A DNA stretch of 37,391 bases from Hugenholtzia roseola DSM 9546 (GCF_000422585.1 NZ_AUGI01000057.1:1-37391), one strand, 5' to 3'. Numbered from the stretch's first letter, positions 1-8,285 are shown. The notes: generated by a model not told the origin, from the sequence alone. Translations and numbers: made by a program.

Positions 1-260
1 AAAGCATCACAAAAAAGATGACTATTTAAATGAAACAGCAAACTATGAAAGGTTACATGGCTGGGGACACCATGTTTTAGCTTGAAATGCCGAACAAACA
101 AATCTTCTTGAGCTTTACAAAAAGATGCCATTTTACGGCTACTTTCATAACCACAAGCAATGCTTAGAAATATCATCCACATCATCGCATCAAACGGATA
201 GCGTTGCCCGACCCGACGACGAGGGTCTTGCATTTGGCTGATAAAGAGAGAAAAGTCCAT
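1..260 (-). CDS. ISAs1-family transposase, N-terminal part (cut by window edge)
   Basis: Reading the minus strand from an ATG at 260 gives an open frame of 86 codons that runs off the left edge. It begins MDFSLFISQMQDPRRRVGQR, continues YPFDAMMWMIF, a hydrophobic stretch ending ACGYESSRKMASF, and later GVPSHVTFHSLLFHLN. This order (DPR-R, YP, hydrophobic helix with ACGY, GVPSH-TF) is the N-terminal helper domain of ISAs1/H-repeat-associated DDE transposases. The catalytic DDE domain would lie outside the window, so whether the copy is intact cannot be told. No terminal inverted repeat could be assigned between 261 and 372. Family call made from motif memory; the frame itself is directly visible. 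Confidence 0.72.
   Translation of the reverse strand, partial: MDFSLFISQMQDPRRRVGQRYPFDAMMWMIFLSIACGYESSRKMASFCKAQEDLFVRHFKLKHGVPSHVTFHSLLFHLNSHLFCDA
1..260 (-). mobile_element. Left-edge insertion sequence (ISAs1-like), partial
   Basis: The partial transposase at 1-260 implies an insertion sequence extending leftwards out of the window. Its boundary on this side must lie between the ATG at 260 and the methyltransferase stop at 373. No clear inverted repeat or target duplication could be identified there because the other end is not available. Confidence 0.55.
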
Positions 261-324
261 AAACCAAATTTTGTTTCGCAGTAGAAAATGCAAAGATAGC
301 TTTTTTTACAGAACTTAACATCAC

Positions 325-358
325 TGCCCCATAGGGGGGAGGGCAGGGTGGGGGTTCA
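325..358 (-). repeat. Core fragment of a dispersed C/G-rich repeat (copy A)
   Basis: The reverse complement carries the same C-rich block, GAACCCCCACCCTGCCCTCC followed by CCCC, that is found at about 5,373-5,400 and 15,537-15,560. After the block the sequence diverges, so this is only the C-rich arm of the longer element and lies in opposite orientation to the other two copies. It sits between the insertion-sequence remnant and the stop of the RNA methyltransferase. Confidence 0.7.
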
Positions 359-372
359 AACAAAAATATTAT

Positions 373-1521
373 TTAGCTCATTTTTTTAGCTTTTTGCGAA
401 CCCTGATAAAGTTCATATCGCATAAAACGACATTCCAAAGAGCCATTGTAGAGTTTAATTTTCGGCTTTGGCGTTAGGTGAATTGCTTTGGCAGCCTCCA
501 TATTCGAGGTAATGACCCAGGCTTGATAGCCTGCCCAATTTTTTTTGAAGGTATCGCCAATAGATTTGTAAAGTGCATCAATATCCTCATCTTTATCCAT
601 GCGCTCCCCATAAGGAGGATTTAGAATAAGCGTGCCATAAGGTTCATTTTCAGGCACTTGCAATTCTTCAAACGGCACATTTTCAATCTGAATGACATTT
701 CTAAGATTTGCTTCCAACACATTGGCTACGGCTTTTCGCGCCACATTTTTAGAAATCTCACCGCCCAAAAGCAAGGGCGAAGCCTCTACAATGCCTTCCA
801 TCGCTTCGTCATAGACCGTTTCCCAAAGGTCTGCATCAAAATCTTTCCACTTTTCGAAGGCAAAAGCCTCGCGGTAGCTTCCTACGGGTATATTTCTGGC
901 TATCAAGGCGGCTTCTATCAAAATTGTACCCGAACCACACATAGGGTCTATAAGCGGACTTTTTTTATCCCAACCTGAAAGCAGCACCAAACCTGCCGCC
1001 AACACTTCATTGATAGGCGCAAGATTGGTCTTATTGCGATAGCCGCGCTTGTGCAACGATTCGCCCGAACTATCTAAGGAAAGCACACAAGTTTTATGCT
1101 TTACGTACAAATGAATACGCAAAGTAGGATTATTCAAATCTACATAAGGACGTTTTCCATAAATATCGCGTAAATTATCGACGATAGCATCTTTTGTCTT
1201 GCGCTCTAAAAATTGGGAATTGCTAAAAAGAGTCGATTGTAGCGAGCAATTTATCGCCAAAGTATCGTCAGGGGTGAGATATTGCGCCCAGTTGAGCTTT
1301 TTTACTTTTTGGTATAAATCTTCTTCATCTTCTACTTCAAAACTTTTAATGGGCATAAGCACACGCAGGGCTGTACGCAGGCAAAGATTGGCTCTATAAA
1401 GCAACGCCTTATCGCCCACAAACTGTACGGCTCTATTTTGAACCTCTACCTCCTTTGCCCCTAAAAGGGTTAGCTCTTCGGCTAAAATATGTTCAAGCCC
1501 AAAAAGCGTTTGGGCAGTCAT
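373..1521 (-). CDS. THUMP-domain class I SAM-dependent RNA methyltransferase (RlmL/YpsC type)
   Basis: Predicted N2-guanine methyltransferase for 23S rRNA, of the family of YpsC and of the N-terminal half of E. coli RlmL. The protein (382 aa from the chosen ATG) opens with a THUMP-like RNA-binding region (about residues 1-150), followed by a Rossmann methyltransferase domain with the SAM motif PLIDPMCGSGTILIEAA near residue 190 and the catalytic NPPYGERM motif near residue 305, typical of base N-methylation. Length matches the stand-alone family. The open frame extends five codons upstream to a TTG, but the ATG at 1521 (MTAQTLFGLEHIL) fits family N-termini. A TACATTTG -7-like box lies at 1571-1578 on the same strand. 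The exact target base is inferred from family. Confidence 0.9.
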   Translation of the reverse strand: MTAQTLFGLEHILAEELTLLGAKEVEVQNRAVQFVGDKALLYRANLCLRTALRVLMPIKSFEVEDEEDLYQKVKKLNWAQYLTPDDTLAINCSLQSTLFSNSQFLERKTKDAIVDNLRDIYGKRPYVDLNNPTLRIHLYVKHKTCVLSLDSSGESLHKRGYRNKTNLAPINEVLAAGLVLLSGWDKKSPLIDPMCGSGTILIEAALIARNIPVGSYREAFAFEKWKDFDADLWETVYDEAMEGIVEASPLLLGGEISKNVARKAVANVLEANLRNVIQIENVPFEELQVPENEPYGTLILNPPYGERMDKDEDIDALYKSIGDTFKKNWAGYQAWVITSNMEAAKAIHLTPKPKIKLYNGSLECRFMRYELYQGSQKAKKMS

Positions 1522-1570
1522 CTTAAAATTTTTCAAAATGGATTTATTTTGTCTATTTTTTGTAAAAAAT

Positions 1571-1578
1571 CAAATGTA
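1571..1578 (-). promoter_or_regulatory. Possible -7 box for the RNA methyltransferase
   Basis: The minus strand reads TACATTTG, a match to the Bacteroidetes TAnnTTTG element, 50 bases ahead of the ATG at 1521. No TTG is seen at the expected -33 spacing, so this is a half-site only. Confidence 0.3.
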
Positions 1579-1644
1579 GGGACAAGGCACTGCCTTTTTC
1601 AGTACCTTGTTCAATGCCTTGTCCGAAGTTGGATTGAGATAAAT
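1575..1644. repeat. GGACAAGG hairpin repeat, copy 1
   Basis: A perfect 10-bp inverted repeat, GGACAAGGCA at 1580-1589 and TGCCTTGTCC at 1615-1624, is followed by GAAGTTGGATTGAGATAAA. The same composite (TTGTCCGAA, then a T-rich stretch ending ATAAA) recurs at 8,241-8,285 and 9,833-9,880, and its hairpin alone at 15,700-15,735. All copies lie downstream of gene ends. This copy sits right after the AhpD-like gene's stop codon. Confidence 0.6.
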
Positions 1645-1985
1645 TAGCCCTCTAATTGTTCCAAAAACTCGATGGCGCGGCGCAAGTGCGGAATCACAAT
1701 CGTGCCTCCGATAAGATTGGCAATCGCCATTCCCTCTACAATTTCGGTCTTGGAAAGTCCAATTTCTTTGCACTTTCCGATATGATATTTGACACAATCG
1801 TCGCAACGCAAGACCAGCGAGCAGGTCAGCCCGATAAGTTCTTTGGTCTTTACATCAAGCGCACCTTCGGCAAAGGCGTTGGTGTCGAGATTGAAGATGC
1901 GTTTGAGAATGAGGTTGTCGGTAGCCAAAATCCGCGTATTCATTTCGCTGCGGTAGGCATTAAATTCTTCTACTTTGGGGTGCAT
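1644..1985 (-). CDS. Carboxymuconolactone decarboxylase / AhpD-like protein
   Basis: Small (113 aa) all-helical protein of the CMD/AhpD superfamily. The motif C-DD-C-VKY-H (CxxCxxxH) lies near residue 62-69, which in AhpD relatives forms the redox-active disulfide with its supporting histidine, so a peroxidase-linked or thiol-disulfide role is likely rather than lactone decarboxylation. The segment KTKELIGLTCSLVLRCDDC and the C-terminal GMAIANLIGGTIVIPHLRRA are typical of this family. The frame extends upstream to a TTG, but the ATG at 1985 (MHPKVEEFNAYR) is preferred because related proteins start close to the EF-A-R segment. It is divergent from murC; the partner and substrate cannot be told. 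Confidence 0.85.
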   Translation of the reverse strand: MHPKVEEFNAYRSEMNTRILATDNLILKRIFNLDTNAFAEGALDVKTKELIGLTCSLVLRCDDCVKYHIGKCKEIGLSKTEIVEGMAIANLIGGTIVIPHLRRAIEFLEQLEG

Positions 1986-2226
1986 AAATTTTGATGCTTG
2001 GGTAAAATAGCGCGACAAAGATACGACAAAAAAAGGCAAGTCTTCACGTTCCTTCGCGCTTAATTTGCGCCTGATTTGCCCTTCGCGTTCCTCTTGTTTA
2101 TCCCTTGTTTATCTCTTGTTGGTTCTTTGATTTGTATAGTTTGGCTTTAAAGCATAACTTCGCTCCAATTTTGAGTATCTCTTTTAAAATCCAGACCCTT
2201 TTCAAGACTTCTAATAGCGATTTAAA

Positions 2227-3726
2227 ATGAATTTAAACGACATTCAATACGTTTTTTTTATCGGTATCGGTGGCATTGGCATGAGTGCCTTAGCCCGCTG
2301 GTTTCATAAAAATGGAAAAATAGTGCAAGGATATGACAAAACTCCTACCAACCTTACACAGGAATTGGCGGCGGAAGGTATCGGAGTGCATTACCAAGAT
2401 GAAGTAGATTGTATAGATAGGCTTTTTTTGTCCAACCCCGATAAGACGCTCATTGTCTATACGCCTGCCATTCCAAAATCGCATACACAGCTTAATTTTT
2501 TTCTGCGCAATGGTTTTGTTCTTAAAAAGAGAGCCGAAGTGTTGGGGCTTATCACAAACCCTTTAAAGACCATTGCCGTAGCAGGTACGCATGGCAAAAC
2601 GACAACGTCCTCGATGCTGGCACACCTTTTAAAAGCAATGGAATACGACCTAACAGCCTTTTTAGGGGGGATTGCCGCCAATTTCAACTCAAATTTGATT
2701 CTAAATGAAAAGTTAGACGCGCAAACCATTGCCGTTGTCGAAGCCGACGAATTTGACCGTTCCTTCCTACAACTGCACCCTAAATGGGCAATCCTCACTT
2801 CTACTGATGCCGACCATTTGGATATTTATGGCAAAAGCGAACAGGTAGTAGAAGGCTTTGCAGCCTTTGTAGGGCAGGTACAAAATACCGTTTGGGCAAA
2901 TGCAGAGATAGAAAGCACTTTCTTTGAAAAGTTTAAAGAAGAAGAAAAAAACACAAAAAAACCTTTATTAGTACGATACGGAAAAGGCAAAAATATTACA
3001 TCTGATGCTTTGACTTACGAAGCGCAAAATATAATGGTTGAAAAAGATACTTTTGTTTTTGATTTTGTAGATAAAAAAAATCATTTTACCATTCCGCGCC
3101 TTTATCTGCACATGGCAGGTTTTCATAACGTAGAAAACATGACGGCTGCATTGGCGGCTTTTCTGACAGTTAGGCAGGATTTAGACCCCGAAAAGAAAAT
3201 GCCCCACCTTCAAGAGGTAGAAAAAATAAGGGCTGCCGTTGGTACATACAAAGGTGTAAAAAGAAGGTTTGAATTTTTAACCAAAAGAGAAGATTTTATT
3301 TTAGTAGATGACTATGCGCATCATCCTACCGAAATAACGGCTTTTTTGCGCTCCCTGCGTGCTTTGTATCCTACACAGGAAATTGTGGCTATTTTTCAGC
3401 CGCATCTCTACACGCGCACACGCGACTTTTTAGAGGGTTTTGCCAAAAGTTTGGAATTAGCAGACGAAACTATCTTAATTCCGCTCTATCCTGCACGCGA
3501 ACTTCCCTTAGCAGGCATTAGTAGTAAAAGTATCTATGATTTGATGCAAAGTAAAAACAAAAAACTACTTTCAAAGGCAGAGGCTTTTGACTACATACAA
3601 GAAAAAATTAGACAAAAGAACAGAGAAAAAGAAACCAAGCCTACCCAAACCTTGCCCCTTGTCGTTGCCACCATTGGAGCAGGCGACATCAGCAATTTGG
3701 CAGAAAAGGGAGCTTTGCATTGGTAA
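2227..3726 (+). CDS. murC: UDP-N-acetylmuramate--L-alanine ligase
   Basis: Cytoplasmic ATP-dependent ligase that adds L-alanine to UDP-MurNAc, the first amino-acid step of the peptidoglycan stem peptide. The N-terminal Rossmann domain shows FIGIGGIGMSALA at residues 11-23. The central Mur ligase domain has the ATP loop AGTHGKTTTSSML near residue 119, followed by VVEADEFDRSF. The C-terminal domain contains VDDYAHHPTEI and FQPHLYTRTRDF, which are specific MurC signatures. At 499 aa it is slightly longer than the usual 450-490 because of a Lys/Glu-rich linker before residue 490. It stands alone here, outside a dcw cluster, and ends in a terminator at 3763-3781. Confidence 0.96.
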   Translation: MNLNDIQYVFFIGIGGIGMSALARWFHKNGKIVQGYDKTPTNLTQELAAEGIGVHYQDEVDCIDRLFLSNPDKTLIVYTPAIPKSHTQLNFFLRNGFVLKKRAEVLGLITNPLKTIAVAGTHGKTTTSSMLAHLLKAMEYDLTAFLGGIAANFNSNLILNEKLDAQTIAVVEADEFDRSFLQLHPKWAILTSTDADHLDIYGKSEQVVEGFAAFVGQVQNTVWANAEIESTFFEKFKEEEKNTKKPLLVRYGKGKNITSDALTYEAQNIMVEKDTFVFDFVDKKNHFTIPRLYLHMAGFHNVENMTAALAAFLTVRQDLDPEKKMPHLQEVEKIRAAVGTYKGVKRRFEFLTKREDFILVDDYAHHPTEITAFLRSLRALYPTQEIVAIFQPHLYTRTRDFLEGFAKSLELADETILIPLYPARELPLAGISSKSIYDLMQSKNKKLLSKAEAFDYIQEKIRQKNREKETKPTQTLPLVVATIGAGDISNLAEKGALHW

Positions 3727-3762
3727 AATGCTATAAAAAATTCATGCGTACCTTTTACCCAT

Positions 3763-3781
3763 AAAAAGCAAGGCTTTTTTT
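3763..3781 (+). terminator. Rho-independent terminator after murC
   Basis: Hairpin AAAAAGC (3763-3769), loop AAG, GCTTTTT (3773-3779), with the T-run continuing to 3781. It lies 37 bases after the murC stop and in the right orientation, and separates murC from the WG-repeat gene. Confidence 0.65.
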
Positions 3782-3812
3782 GTTTAAGGTGCGCTCTTTT
3801 TTTGTATGTTTG
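3779..3812 (+). promoter_or_regulatory. Putative promoter overlapping the first ATG of the WG-repeat gene
   Basis: TATGTTTG at 3805-3812 matches TAnnTTTG, with TTTG at 3779-3782 as a -33 element (spacing 22, a little long). Because the -7 box contains the ATG at 3806, transcription would start at about 3818 and translation would have to use the next in-frame ATG at 3857. Confidence 0.4.
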
Positions 3813-3856
3813 GGGCAATTCATTTGACTTATTTTTCACTTCAATTCTTGTTTATC

Positions 3857-5239
3857 ATGGCTATAAAATTTTCAGTTGCGCGTTGGCATTTTTGGCTCTT
3901 TCCTACTTTTTTTAAAGTTGTCTTATTTACTTTTTCTATGTTTGTTTTTTCGATAGGTTGTAGTTTGCCTACGTTTGCACAAGAATTTGAACAAGAAGAA
4001 CAGGCTGACGAAAAAGAATCTGACCCAAAAAAAGATGCCCAAGAGAAATCGAACCAAGAGAAGTCTGACCAAAAGAAAATTAAACAAGATACCCTTGTCC
4101 TCGATTCCATCTTCGTTCAGAAGTACCAAGTCGGACTTAAAATTGCAGAAGTAAAGGGAAAATTAGGACTCTTAGGCGATACCAATCAGGTACTCATTCC
4201 CTTTCAATACGAAGAAATCAAAGAATTTGCCAAGACCCTAACGGCAGAAGATTCCACCTGCACACAGCGTTTCGAGGGCATGATGCGTGTCCGCAATGGC
4301 AAACTCTACGCCCTGACCAGCGGCGAGGGCAAGCCCCTAACGGCATTGGAATATGAAAACATCGTGCCTATTGGCTTGCTTTGTCAATCCTCAAATCCGC
4401 TCTGCCAAGTGGCGAAAGTAAAACAAAATGGCTTTTGGGGCATTGTAGATTTAAACCCTGCCGTTATAGACCCCAGCAAAAAAATTGTCATTCGCCCCGC
4501 CTACGACGATTTTATAGCCGTTGGAAAAGTGGTAGAAAAGAGCAAGAAAAAAGAAGCAGCAGAGCAGGCGGAAGTAGAAAAACAAACCTATCTCATTCGC
4601 CCCGAAATGCTCATTGCACGCAAGGGGCAGAAATTCGGACTCTATGACCTTTCGGCGCGTATGCCCTTGCTCAAAACCGAATACGACGAAATTGTTTTTT
4701 TGCAAGAGTTGAGCGTCAAGGCAGGAAAAAAGAGTGAAAACTTCGTTCTTTTTAAAGTCAGAAAAGGCGCAATTTGGCAATATTACAACGCCACTAAGCG
4801 CGAACTTTTGCCCCTTGAAGCCGAGGCAGTAGAGCCTTTTTCTTATCACCCCTTAGCTTTGGTGCGGCAGAAAAACAAATACGGCTTTGTAGAATTAAGC
4901 GGAAAGGCAAAAATTGCGCTCGCATACGATTATGGTGAAAGTTTTAGAGAAGACATCGCCATTTTGAGAAAAGGCAAAAAATACGGCGCACTTTCGGCAG
5001 AAAACAAAGAAGTGATTAAATTTGAATATGAATCTTTGCAATTTCTTACGCCCGAATCAGAACCCAATAAATACTATGCAACCCTTGTTTTGTGCAAGAA
5101 AAATGGCAAAATGGGCGTGCTAAACCACAAAGGCGAGGAAATTCTCCCCTGCCTTTATGATAAAATTAGCCTCAATCGCGATAAGTTTGGCTTAGATGCT
5201 GAAAAAGGGGGCGAAAAGTCTTTTCACGCCCTTCAATAG
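3857..5239 (+). CDS. Secreted WG-repeat-containing protein
   Basis: A 460-aa protein of WG (KWG) beta-hairpin repeats, of unknown molecular function; such proteins are common in Bacteroidetes and thought to be binding scaffolds. The N-terminus has a hydrophobic segment ending in TFAQ (signal peptide, about 42 residues) followed by a strongly acidic/lysine-rich linker (residues about 43-75). About six degenerate repeats follow, each with a G-hydrophobic-G/aromatic turn: KGKLGLLGDTNQVLIPFQYEEI, NGFWGIVD with IRPAYDDF, QKFGLYDL with LKTEYDEI, NKYGFVEL, KKYGALSAENKEVIKFEYE and GKMGVLNHKGEEILPCLYDK. An upstream in-frame ATG at 3806 would add 17 residues, but it lies inside a likely -7 promoter box. 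A cysteine (IGC) in the leader could alternatively be a lipobox. Confidence 0.85.
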   Translation: MAIKFSVARWHFWLFPTFFKVVLFTFSMFVFSIGCSLPTFAQEFEQEEQADEKESDPKKDAQEKSNQEKSDQKKIKQDTLVLDSIFVQKYQVGLKIAEVKGKLGLLGDTNQVLIPFQYEEIKEFAKTLTAEDSTCTQRFEGMMRVRNGKLYALTSGEGKPLTALEYENIVPIGLLCQSSNPLCQVAKVKQNGFWGIVDLNPAVIDPSKKIVIRPAYDDFIAVGKVVEKSKKKEAAEQAEVEKQTYLIRPEMLIARKGQKFGLYDLSARMPLLKTEYDEIVFLQELSVKAGKKSENFVLFKVRKGAIWQYYNATKRELLPLEAEAVEPFSYHPLALVRQKNKYGFVELSGKAKIALAYDYGESFREDIAILRKGKKYGALSAENKEVIKFEYESLQFLTPESEPNKYYATLVLCKKNGKMGVLNHKGEEILPCLYDKISLNRDKFGLDAEKGGEKSFHALQ

Positions 5240-5339
5240 GCTGCATGTAGGCTGCTTGTCTTTGATTTTTGTTTCATTTTATCTGACTTAATCTTATCCG
5301 ATTCCATCTTATTTTTTATTGCGGTGGTGCAGTTTGCGA

Positions 5340-5515
5340 GGCGTTGTTACATTTGTGCTTCGCACAAGTTTCCTGAACCCCCACCCTGCCCTCCCCCCAT
5401 AGGGGAGGGTTCGAAAATAAAATCATTTTTTTTGCATAAATGCAAAAAAAATGATACCATATCAAAGCCCCGCCATATAGGGTGCATTGAAGACTTTTAT
5501 CGTTACGACAACGCC
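5340..5515. repeat. Nested palindromic dispersed element, copy B
   Basis: Bounded by short inverted ends, GGCGTTGT at 5340-5347 and ACAACGCC at 5508-5515. Inside are a TTGTGC-TTC-GCACAA mini-hairpin, a C-rich arm shared with copies A and C, and a perfect 15-bp stem at 5422-5455 (ATCA, eight T, GCA, loop TAAA, then the exact complement). The right G-rich arm present in copy C is mostly missing here. The shared tail GTGCATT-AAG-CTTTTATCGTT follows. It fills the space between the WG-repeat gene and the stop of rdgB. Confidence 0.7.
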
Positions 5516-5517
5516 GC

Positions 5518-6132
5518 TTACGAAACAGTTTGTAAAAAAGCCAATAACTTCTGCACCGCCTTTGCCCTATGACTAAGGCTATTTTTTTTGTCTTTGTCCA
5601 TCTGGGCGAAAGTTTTGGTTTCCCCAAAGGGTATAAAAATAGGGTCATAACCAAAACCATTTTCACCCTTCGGCTCTTCTATCAAATGCCCCTCTACTGT
5701 ACCCTCAAAAAAATAAGCCTTTCCCTGCCATATCAGCGCGATAACCGTAACAAAACGCGCCTTCCGCTTTTCTGGCGGCAAACCTGCCAAAGCCTCCAAC
5801 AATTTTGCGATATTTGCCTTGTCGTCTGCCTTGCCATTGGGCAGGTATTTGCCCGAATAACGCGCCGAATAAATGCCCGGTGCGCCGCCCAATGCCTCTA
5901 CTTCTAACCCGCTATCATCAGCAAAGCCTTCTACTTGATGCCTTTGGTAGAGATGCTCCGCTTTGAGCAGGGCGTTGGCTTGAAAGGTAGTCCCTGTTTC
6001 CTCTATTTCTTGCAAATCGTTTAGGTCGGCAAGCGATTTGAGTTGGAAATGGGCAAGGTGATGGCTGGCAAAAATTTGCTGCAATTCTCTGACTTTGTTA
6101 GAATTGTGTGTGGCAAAATAGAGGGTAGGCAT
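5518..6132 (-). CDS. rdgB: Non-canonical purine NTP pyrophosphatase (RdgB/HAM1)
   Basis: House-cleaning enzyme that hydrolyses dITP, ITP and XTP to monophosphates so that deaminated purines are kept out of DNA and RNA. The N-terminus LYFATHNSNKVRELQQI is the phosphate-binding signature of the ITPase family, and ADDSGLEVEALGGAPGIYSARY contains the catalytic acidic residues. GENGFGYDPIFIPFGETKTFAQM and the C-terminal KNSLSHRAKA complete the family pattern. Length from the chosen start is 204 aa, close to the usual 190-205. The frame stays open for 51 codons further upstream (to 6285), but that part is unlike any family member, so ATG 6132 is the start. Confidence 0.95.
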   Translation of the reverse strand: MPTLYFATHNSNKVRELQQIFASHHLAHFQLKSLADLNDLQEIEETGTTFQANALLKAEHLYQRHQVEGFADDSGLEVEALGGAPGIYSARYSGKYLPNGKADDKANIAKLLEALAGLPPEKRKARFVTVIALIWQGKAYFFEGTVEGHLIEEPKGENGFGYDPIFIPFGETKTFAQMDKDKKNSLSHRAKAVQKLLAFLQTVS

Positions 6133-6681
6133 AACTTGTAGTTTAGGGTTTGAAAATAGTATTGGGAAATAGCTTCTTTTTTTTTGTTGCAAAATAGAGA
6201 AAAAATAAAATTTTACCAAGAATAAGCCCTTCCCAAAGCGGTAGGCAAATATGCAAATTTTTTCAGTGGCAATGTAACATTTCATTAAAACTTATCTAAA
6301 ACAGCGTTCCTACAAAAGGCGTTAAGTGTCTGAAAATGAGAATGTTGTAAGGTTAAAAAAAAATGCAAAAAGTCGAAAAAGTGGGGCTGCTCGGTTTGAA
6401 AATACACTTTTTTTTCTCTTTAAAAAGTTGCAACTTTGTAACCCCGAAGCTATCTACTTTGCTTTCTTGCTTTTTAAGCCCTGCCAAATAAGCCATCAGA
6501 CAAGCTATATTCGAGATTCCTGCCTGCTTTTGGGACTCCTTTCAACGACCTGTTTTTAAAGACCTATCCTTTCAACCACCTGCCCAACGCATCTAATTTT
6601 GTCCTTTGTTTGTAAATAGTTTTCCTTCTGTAATTATTTTTAGGATAAAATTGGCACAAACAACATTCTTTATCTAACCCA
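6133..6681. other. Intergenic region between rdgB and dnaA
   Basis: A 549-base stretch between divergent genes. It holds an open frame from a GTG at 6326 to 6559 that resembles no known protein and is unlikely to be real. A TAATTTTG half-site at 6594-6601 could be the dnaA -7 box. I searched by eye for TTATCCACA-type DnaA boxes and AT-rich repeated 13-mers and saw none, so there is no support for a replication origin here. Confidence 0.4.
6594..6601 (+). promoter_or_regulatory. Possible -7 box for dnaA
   Basis: TAATTTTG matches TAnnTTTG and lies about 80 bases ahead of the dnaA ATG. No TTG is found at the expected -33 spacing, so confidence is low. Confidence 0.28.
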
Positions 6682-8223
6682 ATGACCACACAACCCCATC
6701 AACAAGTCTGGGATATATGCCTGCAAGTGATACGCAGTCAAGTGCCTGAACAGAGTTTTAAGACTTGGTTCCTGCCCATCAGACCTGTGCGCCTTACCAA
6801 AACGGCGGACGGTTGGCAAGTCTTGACAATTCAAGTTCCGACACGTTATTTTTATGATTGGTTAGAAGAACATTACGTGCCTTTATTGGAGCGCGGTATC
6901 GTTGCCGCCTTAGGAGAGCGCGGACGTTTGCAATATGTCCTTGCACCACAGCAACCTCAAAATTCTGCCACTACTCAAAATCAGAACCCCAAAGCAGGAG
7001 CAAACTTGCAAAACAATCCTACTTCTGACGAAAAAAATACAGACAAAAATTCCGAAAAAAACAAAAGCACTTCTAATTCTACCCCTCAAACACCACTCAC
7101 AGGCGGCAAGGCAAATTCCGACTTGGGCAATTTGAGCAAAAAAGAACTCTTTTCGCCCTCCACACCGATTCCCAACAAGGGCAAAAAGACGGTAGATAGC
7201 AATTTGAACGGACGCTATACTTTTCACAACTTTGTAGAAGGCGAGTGCAACCGTTTGGCAGTTACGACGGGTTTGAATATTGTAGAAAATCCGGGAAAAA
7301 CGGCGTTCAATCCTTTTGTCGTTTGGGGCGGCGTAGGCTTAGGCAAAACACACTTGGCACAAGCTATCGGAAATGCCATCAAAGAGCGCAATCCGCACGC
7401 CAACGTGCTTTACATTTCTGCCGACCAGTTTGGAAACGATTTCGTAACGGCAGTGCGCGAGCATAAGGTTCAGCAATTTATGAACTTCTATATGGCGTTA
7501 GATGTCTTAATTTTAGATGATATTCAGTTTTTTTGTAATAAAAACGGCATGCAAGAAAACTTTTTCAATGTCTTCAATCATCTGCACCAGAGCCAAAAAC
7601 AAATCATCATGACCAGCGACTGCGCTCCAAAGGATTTGCGTGGCTTGCAAGATAGGCTTCTTTCGCGCTTCAAATGGGGACTTACCACAGACCTGCGCCT
7701 GCCCAGCTATGAAACCAGAAAAGCCATCATCAAGGCAAAGATGCAAGAAGAAGGCATGTTTTTGCAAGATGAAGTTGTCAATTTTTTGGCTCAACACATC
7801 ACGACAAATGTGCGCGAAATAGAAGGCGTTTTGATTTCGCTTTTTGCAAAGGCTTCCTTTTTACAACAGGAAATTACGATAGATTTGGTGCGCGAGTCTA
7901 TGAGTGGCGTGGTGAAGGAAGAAAAAAAGCCGCTTACCTTAGACGATATTCAGCGTATCGTTGCCGAAATTTTTGGCATTACGGTAGAAGAATTGAAGGC
8001 ACAGACGCGGAAAAAAAATATTGCTATGGCACGTCAGTTTGCCATGTATTTTGCCAACAAGCACACCGAATTGCCGCTCAAAACGATTGGACTTTATTTT
8101 GGAAAACGCGACCACAGCACCGTCATACACGCCTGCAAAGTCATTCCCGATAAGGTAGGAAAAGAGGCAGAGTATCGCGAGCTTATGAAAAAAATTCAAG
8201 AAAAATTAAATGCTTTTAAATAA
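6682..8223 (+). CDS. dnaA: Chromosomal replication initiator protein DnaA
   Basis: AAA+ ATPase that binds DnaA boxes at oriC and opens the duplex. Domain I (residues 1-80) begins with VWDICLQVIRSQVPEQSFKTWF. Domain II (about 85-165) is a long low-complexity Asn/Ser/Lys linker. Domain III shows the Walker A loop WGGVGLGKTHLAQAIGN near residue 218 and Walker B VLILDDIQFF near residue 276, then the arginine-finger region LLSRFKWGL. Domain IV has the DnaA signature KRDHSTVIHACKVI near residue 476 for DNA binding. Length (513 aa) is normal for Bacteroidetes. Neither dnaN nor recF is adjacent, so the gene is not in the classical origin cluster. Confidence 0.97.
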   Translation: MTTQPHQQVWDICLQVIRSQVPEQSFKTWFLPIRPVRLTKTADGWQVLTIQVPTRYFYDWLEEHYVPLLERGIVAALGERGRLQYVLAPQQPQNSATTQNQNPKAGANLQNNPTSDEKNTDKNSEKNKSTSNSTPQTPLTGGKANSDLGNLSKKELFSPSTPIPNKGKKTVDSNLNGRYTFHNFVEGECNRLAVTTGLNIVENPGKTAFNPFVVWGGVGLGKTHLAQAIGNAIKERNPHANVLYISADQFGNDFVTAVREHKVQQFMNFYMALDVLILDDIQFFCNKNGMQENFFNVFNHLHQSQKQIIMTSDCAPKDLRGLQDRLLSRFKWGLTTDLRLPSYETRKAIIKAKMQEEGMFLQDEVVNFLAQHITTNVREIEGVLISLFAKASFLQQEITIDLVRESMSGVVKEEKKPLTLDDIQRIVAEIFGITVEELKAQTRKKNIAMARQFAMYFANKHTELPLKTIGLYFGKRDHSTVIHACKVIPDKVGKEAEYRELMKKIQEKLNAFK

Positions 8224-8240
8224 ATTTAAAAATTGCAGGG

Positions 8241-8285
8241 GAAGGGGAAAGGCACAGCCTTGTCCGAAATTTGATTGAAATAAAA
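8241..8285. repeat. GGACAAGG hairpin repeat, copy 2 (degenerate)
   Basis: GGGGAAAGGCACAGCCTTGT followed by CCGAAATTTGATTGAAATAAA resembles copies 1 and 3. The left arm is degenerate (GGGGAAAGGC against GGACAAGGC). It lies between the convergent stops of dnaA and the 8319-8714 gene. Confidence 0.5.

Noticed and set aside
4451-4849. 132-codon minus-strand frame inside the WG-repeat gene
   Set aside because: Shadow frame of a gene with clear repeats; no family resemblance.
5400-5420. GGTTCGAA in the dispersed repeats as a tRNA T-arm
   Set aside because: No acceptor, D-arm or anticodon stem can be formed around it; it is part of the palindromic repeat.
6326-6559. Open frame of 77 codons upstream of dnaA
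   Set aside because: GTG start, no recognisable family or domain, low-complexity content; it probably arises by chance.
6133-6681. Replication origin next to dnaA
   Set aside because: No TTATCCACA-type boxes or repeated AT-rich 13-mers were seen, and dnaN/recF are not adjacent.
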